From: Bacillota bacterium
Lineage (GTDB): Bacteria; Bacillota; Clostridia; Christensenellales; SZUA-584
NCBI GenBank assembly: GCA_023415915.1
Contig: JAEZIZ010000089.1
Location: 1 to 18,716 of the forward strand
Reading direction: 5' to 3'
Length of the DNA: 18,716 nt
Of the stretch, positions 1 to 6,819 are shown piece after piece; position 1 is the first letter of the stretch, and each line of letters begins with the position of its first letter. The position numbers were made by a program, and so were the translations under genes. Under the pieces are notes generated by a model. It had not been told where the DNA came from and made no database searches. It was given only the letters and a program-made list of their open reading frames with translations.

Positions 1-300
1 CCTGATTTTCTCTCGATAGCCCGCACGGCGTCCTGCAGACGTCTGTTTTCCTATACCCTTTTTGAGCCATATGTTTTTTGTCCACCATACTTAATCTCGG
101 GGTTGACTTTTAATAGTTAGTCTTTCATTAGGCTGACTCAAAAGTTATTATTGCCTCAGCCCGCGTTCAAAATACAGACGAACAGTCTTAATATAACAGA
201 GGATGCGCCTTATTCAGGAATATAATAGCATATTTTATGCATTCAAGCGAATACTACCTTCTTACCCCACCAAGCTTTTGGCTTTATAGGTACCCCGTAA
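1..300. other. Non-coding left edge, no certain gene
   Basis: No open frame with a convincing start and ribosome binding site lies here. On the minus strand, frames entering the window edge translate to short peptides, and one of them carries an in-frame TAG at about position 51, so a decayed or partial gene running off the left edge is possible but unproven. A small hairpin, GCATA-TTT-TATGC, is at 228-240. Confidence 0.4.
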
Positions 301-327
301 AAATAATGGCGGCCCTTAAAAGCCGCC
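301..327 (-). terminator. Rho-independent terminator after the DUF4489 gene
   Basis: Read on the minus strand, a GGCGGC stem (322-327), an 8-nt loop and GCCGCC (308-313) are followed by ATTATTTTTACGG. The hairpin lies about 25 nt past the stop codon of the DUF4489 gene. Confidence 0.75.
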
Positions 328-352
328 TATAGAATGTTATTTATAATCTGCC

Positions 353-919
353 TTAGCATCTCTTTTTGTGTCTTTTGCAGCCTTCATCCACGCCCAGCGC
401 GCTCAATGTTGCATTGACTATTGTAAGGCCGGGAGTGATATCTATAATAGAATTTGTAGACAGAACTACCGAATACGTGTAAGTGCCCGGATCAAGATTT
501 GCGTCAAACAGCTGGAACCCGAACGCTTCGGATTCGAGCACGTTTACCAGCGTCGAGAACGTATACGTTGAACCAACCTTTATCGGCGCGCCGCGATCCT
601 TAATGCGCAGCACTTCAAAATTAAGCGTGACCGATATACCCAGCGGAAGGCTTATTATGCTCGTGAAGTTAAGCAAGATTGACGGATTCTTTAACTCGTC
701 CGCGTCAAGCGTCACGCTGACTACCGAAATAGGGTCTGCCAGCAGCGTTGTGATTACAGGAAGCGGCCCTGCGCCGCCCGTTGCGGCGTTTAGCACAACG
801 TTCGTCCCCTCGCGATTTTCACGGTGGTCGTCGCGGTGGTCATCACGGCGTCCACAGTCGTCACGAAAATCGCGTATGCCAAAATCGCGGCCGCTAAACT
901 GATCTCTGAAATTACTCAT
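353..919 (-). CDS. DUF4489 domain protein with Arg/Asp-rich N-terminus
   Basis: 188 residues. Residues about 3-37 are low-complexity and built from Arg, Asp, Phe and His. The rest looks like the DUF4489 family of clostridial proteins: a beta-rich domain with the phrases LDADELKNPSILLNF, GISVTLNFEVLR, GSTYTFSTLV, a TYTYSVVL strand and the closing NATLSALGVD. The C-terminus is short and basic with two Cys (CKRHKKRC). There is no signal peptide or membrane segment. The start is supported by GGGAG eight bases upstream of the ATG, and a good terminator follows. The family is of unknown function. The beta-sandwich-like pattern and lack of a signal peptide would fit a spore or cell surface layer protein, but that is inference. 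The charged N-terminus differs from the rest and may be a separately evolved tail. Confidence 0.75.
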   Translation of the reverse strand: MSNFRDQFSGRDFGIRDFRDDCGRRDDHRDDHRENREGTNVVLNAATGGAGPLPVITTLLADPISVVSVTLDADELKNPSILLNFTSIISLPLGISVTLNFEVLRIKDRGAPIKVGSTYTFSTLVNVLESEAFGFQLFDANLDPGTYTYSVVLSTNSIIDITPGLTIVNATLSALGVDEGCKRHKKRC

Positions 920-1110
920 ATTTTTTCTCCCACTAACATTAGTTTTGGCGATATCGCACGCCCCGTAACTTAATAAGACGGGCGCATAGCCAGTGATAAT
1001 ACATAGTATTCAATATATATACGTTGTGTTAACGGTCGATAATAACGCTTTATTTTATCGCTTAGTATGTGCCTGGGCGCGAATAACGTATTCCAACAAT
1101 CCCCTGCGCA

Positions 1111-1119
1111 TGTTATAAT
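1111..1119 (+). promoter_or_regulatory. Extended -10 promoter for the DUF3788-type gene
   Basis: TGTTATAAT is a perfect extended -10 element (TGn plus TATAAT). A weak TTCCAA lies 17 bp upstream as the possible -35. The expected start is near 1126, giving a short leader that contains the AAGGAGG site at 1147-1153. Confidence 0.6.
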
Positions 1120-1160
1120 AATCGAAAATATGTTCCTGTATCAAAAAAGGAGGGCTTGAT

Positions 1161-1589
1161 ATGGATATGATACTCGACCGGGGCGCGGAGCCGAGCTTTG
1201 AAGACATAAAGGGGTATATAGCGGGAGAAGCGGGAGAAAGATGGGGCAAGCTTACCGGCTATATCGAAGAGGCATATTCCTCAAAACCGCAGATATCATA
1301 CAGCACATGCTCGGGAAAGCCGGGATGGAACGTAAAGTATAAGAAGGGCGGCAAAGCGCTGTGCACTCTTTACCCCGAGAGCGACGGCTTTATTGCGCTT
1401 GTTGTGCTGAATTCTGCGGATATGGATGTATTCGAAGCCGTAAAGAGCGACTATACGGATTACGTTGCAGAGCTTTACGACGGCTGCAAGGTTTTCAACA
1501 ACACAAAATGGCTGATGATACGAGTATCGGATGATAATGTGCTCGAGGACGTAAAAAAGCTTTTAAAGCTCAAACTCTCAAAAAAATAG
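1161..1589 (+). CDS. DUF3788-type protein
   Basis: 142 residues, soluble, no signal peptide. The pattern matches the DUF3788 family as I know it: an N-terminal helix with W33 (ERWGKLTGYIEEAY), then PQISYSTCSGKPGWNVKYKKGGKALCTLYPESDGFIALVVL, and a C-terminal region with KWLMIRVSDDNVLEDVKKLLKLK. The family has no known enzymatic role and is usually a stand-alone protein of about this length, so the gene looks complete. The start is well supported by AAGGAGG seven bases before the ATG. It has its own extended -10 promoter and is convergent with the ABC transporter operon to the right, so it is a single-gene unit. Confidence 0.75.
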   Translation: MDMILDRGAEPSFEDIKGYIAGEAGERWGKLTGYIEEAYSSKPQISYSTCSGKPGWNVKYKKGGKALCTLYPESDGFIALVVLNSADMDVFEAVKSDYTDYVAELYDGCKVFNNTKWLMIRVSDDNVLEDVKKLLKLKLSKK

Positions 1590-1660
1590 AGCCGCGGCGT
1601 TTGTTGCCTAAAGCTCTATGAGATAGTTTAAATGTCTGCCGGCGAATCTTAGGCCTGCAG

Positions 1661-2284
1661 CTAAAGCTCCTTCTTTTCAAATATACAGCGCGAAAGCATG
1701 TACGAGAATACATAAAGCGCCGCCAGCATTAAGGGTGAATATATGAGTATGCGCCCTAACAGCTCTTCATTGGGAAGCTTAAACCCGGCCCTGTCCAGAG
1801 CAAATACCGCGGCGGTCGGTATCGCCAGCACTATTATCATAAATATCCGCGATTTCTCCACGCCGAATTTGAATATCAGCGGCAGCATAATGCACAGGAA
1901 CAATATGCTTATTGCGAAAAGAACATACGTTGAAACAAGGTGCTCTTCTATGCCGCTTTTTTTCGTGACAACGTTTATTACTATGCCGAGCAGTACCGAC
2001 AGCGCCATGCCCGCGAGCGCGAACAGAAAGGACAGCACGTATTTGCTCTTGACTATCGTCTTTCTGGGCAGGGGGAGCGACAACGCGTATTCCTCCCAAC
2101 CCGCCTGCTTGTCGTATGAAAACGACGTGATTGCGGTCATAGCGGCCAGCAGCACTACCATGCTGCTCATAAACGATGCGTCGTCTACCATAAATGAAAA
2201 CATCACGTAAAATGCCAGTACGAGCAGCACGGAACGCCCGTATTTGCGTAAACTTATTATATCCTTTATTAACAGCCCTCTCAT
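1661..2284 (-). CDS. ABC-2 type transporter permease
   Basis: 207 residues with about six hydrophobic segments (roughly residues 18-33, 37-55, 85-110, 118-140, 147-163, 176-196) and an N-terminal amphipathic stretch MRGLLIKDIISLRKYG. This is the layout of the small ABC-2 permease family found beside YtrA-type regulators. The phrase SYDKQAGWEEYALSLPLPRKTIVKSKY, a cytoplasmic loop, is characteristic of that family. Its ATG overlaps the TAA of the upstream ATPase gene by one base (TAATG), so translation is coupled. It is the last gene of the GntR-ATPase-permease operon. The substrate is unknown; related systems respond to cell-wall-active antibiotics, but nothing here proves that. Confidence 0.85.
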   Translation of the reverse strand: MRGLLIKDIISLRKYGRSVLLVLAFYVMFSFMVDDASFMSSMVVLLAAMTAITSFSYDKQAGWEEYALSLPLPRKTIVKSKYVLSFLFALAGMALSVLLGIVINVVTKKSGIEEHLVSTYVLFAISILFLCIMLPLIFKFGVEKSRIFMIIVLAIPTAAVFALDRAGFKLPNEELLGRILIYSPLMLAALYVFSYMLSRCIFEKKEL

Positions 2285-3141
2285 TATGACTCACTCCTTG
2301 CATAAAACAGCATAATATCTTCAATGTTCGCTGGGTCTACGGTTATTCCCGGGTATCGCTTTGCGGCCTTGCTTCTGTCTTTTACAAGCGCCTCATAGCC
2401 GAAGCTGTTCCTGCGGTACCCTTCCATGTCGGCCTTATCTATGCGGTCAAAATCGCCAAGTCCGCATTTCATTATGCCGTAATTGTATTTCAGCTCGTCT
2501 TTAGGCTTGCTGAATACTATGCTTCCGTCGTGTATCAATGTCACGTAGTCGGCTACCCGCTCCAAGTCGCTTGTAATGTGCGTAGAGAGCAGCACGGCGC
2601 GCTCTTCGTCCTGTATGATATCAAGAAATATGTCGAGTATTTCGCTGCGCACGACCGGGTCGAGCCCGCCCGTAGCCTCGTCAAGTATAAGCAGCCTGGG
2701 CCGGTGCGCAAGCGCGGCCGAGAGTGATAGCTTTGTCTTGGTACCCTTTGAGAGTTCCTTTACCGTCTTATTCTCCGGCACTCCGAACTTTTTAAGGTAT
2801 TTTATGAAAAGCCCATCGTCCCAGGTCTTGAATATGTTTTTCAGTACTGACGATATATCCGCCGCCTTTAAGCTTTCGTGAAAGTGGTTTTCGTCCAGCA
2901 CTACGCCTATCTGCTGCTTAACGTTTATCTCATCCTCAATATGGTCGAGGCCGAGTATATTTACGTCTCCCCTGTCCTTTCTTATCATGTTGAGAATTAG
3001 CTTTATCGTCGTGGTCTTGCCCGCGCCGTTGGCGCCTATAAAGCCCATTACGCTGCCTTTGGGCATAGCGAACGTAACGTTTTTAAGGCTGAAGCCGCCG
3101 AAATCCTTACACAAGTTTTTTACTTCGAGTATGTTTTCCAT
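2284..3141 (-). CDS. ABC transporter ATP-binding protein
   Basis: 285 residues. The nucleotide-binding domain has the Walker A motif GANGAGKT at residues 36-43, Walker B LLILDEA at about 150-156 with catalytic Glu155, and the H-loop His at STHI near 188. The signature motif reads LSKGT (130-134) instead of LSGGQ, a variant common in ABC-2 exporters of this YtrA-linked group. A C-terminal extension of about 75 residues follows the ATPase core and ends MLFYARSES, as in Bacillus YtrB-like proteins. Its start lies only 2 nt after the GntR stop codon and its ribosome binding site (GGAGGACTAGGG) overlaps the end of that gene. It should drive the adjacent membrane protein as one exporter. Confidence 0.92.
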   Translation of the reverse strand: MENILEVKNLCKDFGGFSLKNVTFAMPKGSVMGFIGANGAGKTTTIKLILNMIRKDRGDVNILGLDHIEDEINVKQQIGVVLDENHFHESLKAADISSVLKNIFKTWDDGLFIKYLKKFGVPENKTVKELSKGTKTKLSLSAALAHRPRLLILDEATGGLDPVVRSEILDIFLDIIQDEERAVLLSTHITSDLERVADYVTLIHDGSIVFSKPKDELKYNYGIMKCGLGDFDRIDKADMEGYRRNSFGYEALVKDRSKAAKRYPGITVDPANIEDIMLFYARSES

Positions 3142-3143
3142 CC

Positions 3144-3518
3144 CTAGTCCTCCCTAAACAGCATAGCCAATATGTCCTGAAGCTCCGATAACGAGACGCC
3201 GCCGCTTTTCGCGGCGTCAACGGCGTTTTGCAGATGTTCTTCCGCTATCCGGAGCTGTTCTTCTTTTATAAATTCCATGTTTTTTGCAGCGACATAGCTT
3301 CCCTTGCCCGCTACCGTCGCGATAAAGCCGTCGCGCTCCAAATCCTCATACGCCCGCTTTGTCGTTATCACGCTTATACGAAGCTCTTTTGCAAGCAGCC
3401 GCATAGAAGGCAGCAGTTCCCCCTCCTTAAGCGCTCCCGTGAGTATCATGTTTTTTATCTGGGACGTTATCTGCTCATAAATAGGCTTCGTGCTCGAATT
3501 GCTTATTACGATGTCCAT
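3144..3518 (-). CDS. GntR family regulator, YtrA type
   Basis: 124 residues. An N-terminal winged helix-turn-helix (residues about 10-77) shows the GntR pattern PIYEQITSQIKNMILTGALKEGELLPSMRLLAKELRISVITTKRAYEDLERDGFI followed by the wing GKGSYVA. Only about 45 residues follow, mostly helical and rich in charged residues. That short dimerisation tail defines the YtrA subfamily and leaves no room for a small-molecule-binding domain of the FadR or HutC kind. It is the first gene of a GntR-ATPase-permease operon, and its promoter carries a perfect 13-bp inverted repeat, so autorepression of the transporter operon is the likely role. The ribosome binding site AGGGAG is five bases before the ATG. 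Confidence 0.9.
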   Translation of the reverse strand: MDIVISNSSTKPIYEQITSQIKNMILTGALKEGELLPSMRLLAKELRISVITTKRAYEDLERDGFIATVAGKGSYVAAKNMEFIKEEQLRIAEEHLQNAVDAAKSGGVSLSELQDILAMLFRED

Positions 3519-3556
3519 GCATTCTCCCTGCTCAATTTCTTTCGCACCATCCGTTC

Positions 3557-3609
3557 ATAGTGTATATATCGTATATATACACTATAGCAGGTCAAAATAT
3601 GCATGTCAA
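3557..3609 (-). promoter_or_regulatory. Promoter and YtrA-type operator of the GntR-ABC operon
   Basis: On the minus strand a consensus -35 TTGACA (3604-3609), a 17-bp spacer and -10 TATAGT (3581-3586) preceded by TGC form a very strong promoter. A perfect inverted repeat with 13-bp arms and a 3-bp centre spans 3557-3585 and overlaps the -10 and transcription start. It contains AGTGTA-N13-TACACT, the arrangement known for the Bacillus subtilis YtrA operator. Occupation would block RNA polymerase. Confidence 0.9.
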
Positions 3610-3654
3610 CATTTTGATTTGAAAAAAAAGTAGATATAAAATAAGTTGTTTGAA

Positions 3655-3678
3655 AACAAATAAGCGGCCAAAGGCCGC
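3655..3678 (-). terminator. Terminator-like hairpin downstream of panE
   Basis: On the minus strand GCGGCC-TTT-GGCCGC (3664-3678) is followed by TTATTTGTTTTC. It would stop transcripts leaving the panE-like gene. A near copy of the hairpin (one base changed) lies at 3816-3830, closer to that gene but without a good T-run. Confidence 0.55.
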
Positions 3679-3703
3679 CCCAGAGTGCCAAGAACCCCCC
3701 ATA

Positions 3704-3788
3704 TGTCATTCCGAACGTAGTGAGGATCCCATGGAAAGCGCTTTTAAAGAAGGAGATTCTTCAGTCGTTACACTCCTTCCAAATGATA
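3704..3788. repeat. Degenerate MITE-like inverted repeat
   Basis: The left end reads TGTCATTCCGAACGTAGTGA and the right end, on the other strand, reads TATCATTTGGAAGGAGTGTA, each followed by GAGGATCCC or GAAGAATCTCC. These are diverged inverted ends of a short dispersed repeat type I recognise from many bacterial genomes (ends of the form GTCATTCnGA..GAAGAATCTC). The 30-nt centre has no coding capacity. It sits exactly between the two hairpin copies at 3664-3678 and 3816-3830. Confidence 0.55.
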
Positions 3789-3852
3789 AAGGTTACTTTT
3801 TAACAATAGCCTTGTGCGGTCAAAGGCCGCATGAGTCAAAAAGTCTTTTTCG

Positions 3853-4881
3853 CTATTTATTCGGGCTTTTAAGGCCGCTGTCCAGAAGATTGGCGGGATC
3901 TATGTTTCTATTGCCCGCTTCTATCTCCTTTATCATCTCCACTATTCGTCTGTTGACGGGCGTCGGCACGCCGTGCTCGCCTCCCTTGTTCGCAATATAG
4001 CCGTTGAAGTAGTCCACTTCCGTAGGCTTTCCGCGCCTGAGCGCCTGAAGGCTCGACGATATGAAAGTCCTGTGCTTATGGCCTATCACCCGCACTATTA
4101 TATCCCGCTTTACGCGCGCAAGCAGGCCGTTTCCCTTTACAAGAGAGTAGTAGTCTATCTTTCCGCCGTACGGCTTTACTGCAAGCCCCATAGCGTCCGC
4201 GACTGCTATGGCCTCGCGTATTATCGAAATGAATATATCCCTTCCAGCCCTTGTATTAAGTATGTCTCCGAGGCACTGACCGGTTAGCACTCCGGTAGAC
4301 GTTATGCACGAGTTTATTATCATCTTGGAGTAAAGCTCGGCGATTATGCTGTCGGTTATGTTTGTAGGCATTACGGAATCGAGCGCTTCTTTCACTGGCG
4401 AAACGCCGATTTGAGGATCAAGGCTGCCTATCACGAAAAAGCCTTCGGACTTTAAGTTGAGCGTGCCGTCCGGCAGCATTGCCGCGCCCCAGTCTATCAT
4501 GCATCCCACCGCGCGCTTCTCCCCCACTATGTCAGCGAGGGCTTCAACGCATATGCCGTTCTGCATCGAAACGACAAGCGAATCGTCCTTAAGAAAAGGA
4601 AGCGCGCTTCTCGCCGCGTCCGGCATATCGTACGCCTTGACGGCAATGAGCACAATATCCTTTTTGCCGCTGAGCTGCCCCGTCTCGGCTATCGCGTTTA
4701 CTTTAACGTAGCGCCCGCCTCGCACTCCAACGATATGGAGCCCTTCCTCCGCGGCCTGCCGCGCTTTCTCCTCGTGCTTGCATACTAGCTCAACTTCATA
4801 TCCCGAGATAGTCAGGTACGCCGCGGTTATCCCCCCTATGGCGCCCCCGCCTATCACCGCTATGGACAAATCCTTGCTCAC
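3853..4881 (-). CDS. panE: Ketopantoate reductase family oxidoreductase (2-dehydropantoate 2-reductase)
   Basis: 342 residues from the GTG at 4881. That start is chosen because AGGGGG lies 8 nt upstream and an extended -10 element lies 30 nt upstream; the frame stays open further 5' to 5040, but that part would cover the promoter. The N-terminus is an NADPH-binding Rossmann fold with GGGAIGG directly after the first strand. Later come the family phrases AVKAYDMPDAA, SMQNGI, LYSKMIINSCITSTGVLTG with the active-site Lys, and near the C-terminus EVDYFNGYIANKGGEHGVPTPVNR, the ApbA/PanE C-terminal signature. PanE reduces 2-dehydropantoate to pantoate in coenzyme A synthesis. No panB or panC is nearby, and many stand-alone members of this family act on other 2-oxo acids, so the exact substrate is uncertain. 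Confidence 0.8.
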   Translation of the reverse strand: MSKDLSIAVIGGGAIGGITAAYLTISGYEVELVCKHEEKARQAAEEGLHIVGVRGGRYVKVNAIAETGQLSGKKDIVLIAVKAYDMPDAARSALPFLKDDSLVVSMQNGICVEALADIVGEKRAVGCMIDWGAAMLPDGTLNLKSEGFFVIGSLDPQIGVSPVKEALDSVMPTNITDSIIAELYSKMIINSCITSTGVLTGQCLGDILNTRAGRDIFISIIREAIAVADAMGLAVKPYGGKIDYYSLVKGNGLLARVKRDIIVRVIGHKHRTFISSSLQALRRGKPTEVDYFNGYIANKGGEHGVPTPVNRRIVEMIKEIEAGNRNIDPANLLDSGLKSPNK

Positions 4882-4911
4882 ACACTTTACCCCCTGCCGA
4901 TTTCTTGCATC

Positions 4912-4920
4912 ATTATAGCA
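4912..4920 (-). promoter_or_regulatory. Extended -10 promoter of the panE-like gene
   Basis: On the minus strand TGCTATAAT is a perfect extended -10. No good -35 is seen 17 bp upstream, as is usual for this promoter type. It predicts a leader of about 25 nt and supports the GTG start at 4881 over upstream ATGs. Confidence 0.65.
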
Positions 4921-4988
4921 CAGATCAAAACAAGGACGAGACATCTTTTCCAGATTGACAAACAAATTGTTTGAGTTAAAGAGAGTAT

Positions 4989-5095
4989 GGCTCCCTCGGA
5001 TGAGGGAGCTGTCAACTTCAGTTTGACCCCTTTGGGGCACCTCCCTGGCCGGGGACCCCGACGAACAAGATTCGTTGGGGTGGGTTGAGGGAGGC
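4989..5095. repeat. Palindromic dispersed repeat, copy 1
   Basis: The element opens with GGCTCCCTCGGATGAGGGAG and ends GAGGGAGGC followed by TTTTT. Inside are further hairpins: GTCAA-CTTCAG-TTTGAC, CCCC-TTT-GGGG, and ACCCCGACGAA-CAAGA-TTCGTTGGGGT. The 18-base core CTCCCTCGGATGAGGGAG (4991-5008) recurs exactly, on the opposite strand, at 10251-10268. It lies between the panE-like and AraC genes, and its plus-strand T-run could make it a terminator in that direction. Confidence 0.8.
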
Positions 5096-5103
5096 TTTTT
5101 CTG

Positions 5104-6006
5104 TTACTTATTCAGCGCTCTCACCGGACGGGCTTCGATGTATCCGCGGTAGCCGAGCGGCGCGAGCTGGAAGCGCGGAGCGTCTTCGTCCGCCCACTCA
5201 AAGCCGTAAACGCTCGGGTCGTACTTCTTCATCACTTCCCACAGCCCGCCGATGGCGTCCTCAAACTTATCGTCGTCAAACGGCTGCCCCTGGAAAACCA
5301 TCATGCTGCACGGCGGCAAGTCGATGATCTCGTAGCCTTCGGGTATTTCCCCCTTATAATCCGCGGCTACTTCCACCCCTTGTACATACTTTGAAGTCCC
5401 CGGCTTTATCATGCTGTCGGACAGCCACATGCCTATGGGCTCGTAAAGCGCTTCCTTGATGCCGGACAGCACCTCCCATATGTCACAGCCGACCTCCTCG
5501 CAGTACTCGAAGTAATGGGCAGCCTTTACCCCGCGTTTCAGTATGACCTTCCGCTTGGGGCGCTCGACTACCTGCACGAACACAGTGTTAACATTATCGG
5601 ACATATTACACACATCTCCTTTTTGTAATTTGAGGTAATAATCACGGACTTCGGAAGGCATAAACAGCTTCACCGCCGCGCCTTTGGCGCAGCTTGTGGG
5701 CGTCGTCCCGAACTGTTTTGAGAACGCGCGCGTAAACCCCTCGTGCGAACCGAACAGGAAATCGAACGCGACGTCGACGACCCTGCTTTTGCCGTTTTTC
5801 AGCGCTTCGGCGGCTCGCGAAAGTCGCAGAGCGCGCAGGTATTCAAACGGAGACTTTCCGGTAAGCTCCTTGAACACCCGTGCTGCGTGCCAGGGCGAAT
5901 ATCCCGCCGTGCGCGCAAGGTCGCCCAGCGTTATTGGCTCCATAATATGCGACGAGATATAGTCCTGCATGCGCTGTACCGCTAGCAGCTTTTCCCAACG
6001 TTCCAT
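5104..6006 (-). CDS. AraC family regulator with GyrI-like effector domain
   Basis: 300 residues. Residues about 8-105 form a double helix-turn-helix AraC domain at the N-terminus (MQDYISSHIMEPITLGDLARTAGYSPWHAARVFKELTGKSPFEYLRALRLSRAAEAL, then DVAFDFLFGSHEGFTRAFSKQFGTTP). Residues about 140-296 form a GyrI-like small-molecule-binding domain, seen in VQVVERPKRKVILKRGVKAAHYFEYCEEVGCDIWEVL and a C-terminal ADEDAPRFQLAPLGYRGYIEARPV. This HTH-first order is that of the Rob/SoxS-like group with a sensor domain. The start is firm, with TAGGAGGT seven bases before the ATG. It is probably a single-gene unit; no target operon or ligand can be read from the neighbours, and the gene upstream belongs to a different cassette. 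Confidence 0.9.
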   Translation of the reverse strand: MERWEKLLAVQRMQDYISSHIMEPITLGDLARTAGYSPWHAARVFKELTGKSPFEYLRALRLSRAAEALKNGKSRVVDVAFDFLFGSHEGFTRAFSKQFGTTPTSCAKGAAVKLFMPSEVRDYYLKLQKGDVCNMSDNVNTVFVQVVERPKRKVILKRGVKAAHYFEYCEEVGCDIWEVLSGIKEALYEPIGMWLSDSMIKPGTSKYVQGVEVAADYKGEIPEGYEIIDLPPCSMMVFQGQPFDDDKFEDAIGGLWEVMKKYDPSVYGFEWADEDAPRFQLAPLGYRGYIEARPVRALNK

Positions 6007-6085
6007 GTGTTACCTCCTAAGGCTACGATACCGCAATACGACCGAAAATTCTTGACCGATTTTGCGTTTGTTGTCACGAAGCCGG

Positions 6086-6505
6086 TTACATCTGCTTAGA
6101 GTATCGGTTTGTCAGTATTATTACAAGCACGGCTTCCAGCACGAGTATACCGACTAGTATCAGCACGGCCAGCAGATCGCCCAGCATACCGAGCACAAGC
6201 ATAGCGGCGCAAAGCGCGTAGAAAACCACCCTGTTTGCCATAGCGCCCGCCTTTTCACGTATGCGTATGTTGCGCTCGTCATTTACCTCTATCTGTTGCA
6301 TCCGCAGCTGCTCTTCCCTGACCGCTTCCGGAACGGAGATAAGCAGTATAAGGTTTCCAAGCCCCAACGCTCCCGCCGCCGCGCCTATGCCTATGCACAG
6401 GCCGGATATGCTTTTTTGCTCTTCCCCCGTGAATACAAAAATCCCCAAAAGCACGCACGCCACTCCCAGTATTGCCGCGGCCGCAGCTAAGACTTTCTTA
6501 CCCAT
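6086..6505 (-). CDS. Small integral membrane protein, partner of XRE regulator
   Basis: 139 residues. Two hydrophobic segments at about 5-26 and 36-57, a conserved-looking cytoplasmic loop EVNDERNIRIREKAGAMANRVVFY, then two more at about 92-110 and 111-132. The NDER.I.IREKAG loop resembles the DUF2178/DUF6442 group of small clostridial membrane proteins; I am confident of the type but not the exact family name. Its ATG lies inside the end of the XRE gene (8-base overlap), so the two are translationally coupled. XRE-plus-small-membrane-protein pairs of this kind are common in Firmicutes and of unknown function; the regulator probably controls the level of this protein and itself. Confidence 0.7.
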   Translation of the reverse strand: MGKKVLAAAAAILGVACVLLGIFVFTGEEQKSISGLCIGIGAAAGALGLGNLILLISVPEAVREEQLRMQQIEVNDERNIRIREKAGAMANRVVFYALCAAMLVLGMLGDLLAVLILVGILVLEAVLVIILTNRYSKQM

Positions 6506-6707
6506 TAATGTCTTCCTCCCGATATATAAATATTTCTTCGACGTTCATGCCGAAATAGCGCGCGATTTTAAACGCAAGCAATATCGAAGGGTTATATCTT
6601 CCGTTTTCCAGCGAGCCAATTGTTTGCCGCGAGACTTTCAGGTCTGCTGCCATCTGCTCCTGCGTTATGCCGCGCATCTTTCGTATCTCTTCCAGCCTGT
6701 TCTCCAT
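6498..6707 (-). CDS. XRE family (Cro/CI-type) regulator, 69 residues
   Basis: A single helix-turn-helix domain covers nearly the whole protein: RLEEIRKMRGITQEQMAADLKVSRQTIGSLENGRYNPSILLAFKIARYFGMNVEEIF. The recognition helix is around VSRQTIGSLE (residues 25-34). Length and sequence are typical of the 65-75-residue YgzD/YozG-like regulators that precede a small membrane protein. Ribosome binding site GGGAGGG is 7 nt before the ATG. The promoter just upstream has a consensus -35 and a palindrome at its start point, suggesting autorepression. Translation is coupled to the membrane protein gene downstream. Confidence 0.92.
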   Translation of the reverse strand: MENRLEEIRKMRGITQEQMAADLKVSRQTIGSLENGRYNPSILLAFKIARYFGMNVEEIFIYREEDING

Positions 6708-6721
6708 TTATGCCCTCCCGT

Positions 6722-6790
6722 ATGGAAAGTGTCCTTTCCATTATGCTACCACTGAAGCGAAACAATGTCAAGTTTGCTTTCCATTATTGC
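6722..6790 (-). promoter_or_regulatory. Promoter and operator of the XRE/membrane protein operon
   Basis: On the minus strand TTGACA (6766-6771), a 17-bp spacer and TAGCAT (6743-6748) preceded by TGG form the promoter. A perfect 8-bp inverted repeat ATGGAAAG-TGTC-CTTTCCAT at 6722-6741 covers the transcription start. A further half-site, TAATGGAAAGC on the minus strand (about 6776-6786), lies just upstream of the -35. This is the expected geometry for a small Cro-like autorepressor. Confidence 0.85.
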
Positions 6791-6819
6791 ATATTTTTTT
6801 ACTATACGTAAAAAAGCTA

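Noticed and set aside
483..902. Plus-strand open frame opposite the DUF4489 gene
   Set aside because: Composition is that of a shadow frame; the minus-strand gene has family features, a ribosome binding site and a terminator.
1779..2324. Minus-strand open frame overlapping the permease gene in another frame
   Set aside because: It has a basic, repetitive composition and overlaps two genes with clear families and coupled starts.
4882..5040. N-terminal extension of the panE-like protein from the ATG at 5040
   Set aside because: The extension would cross an extended -10 promoter and the repeat edge, it precedes the Rossmann start by 58 residues, and the GTG at 4881 has a good ribosome binding site.
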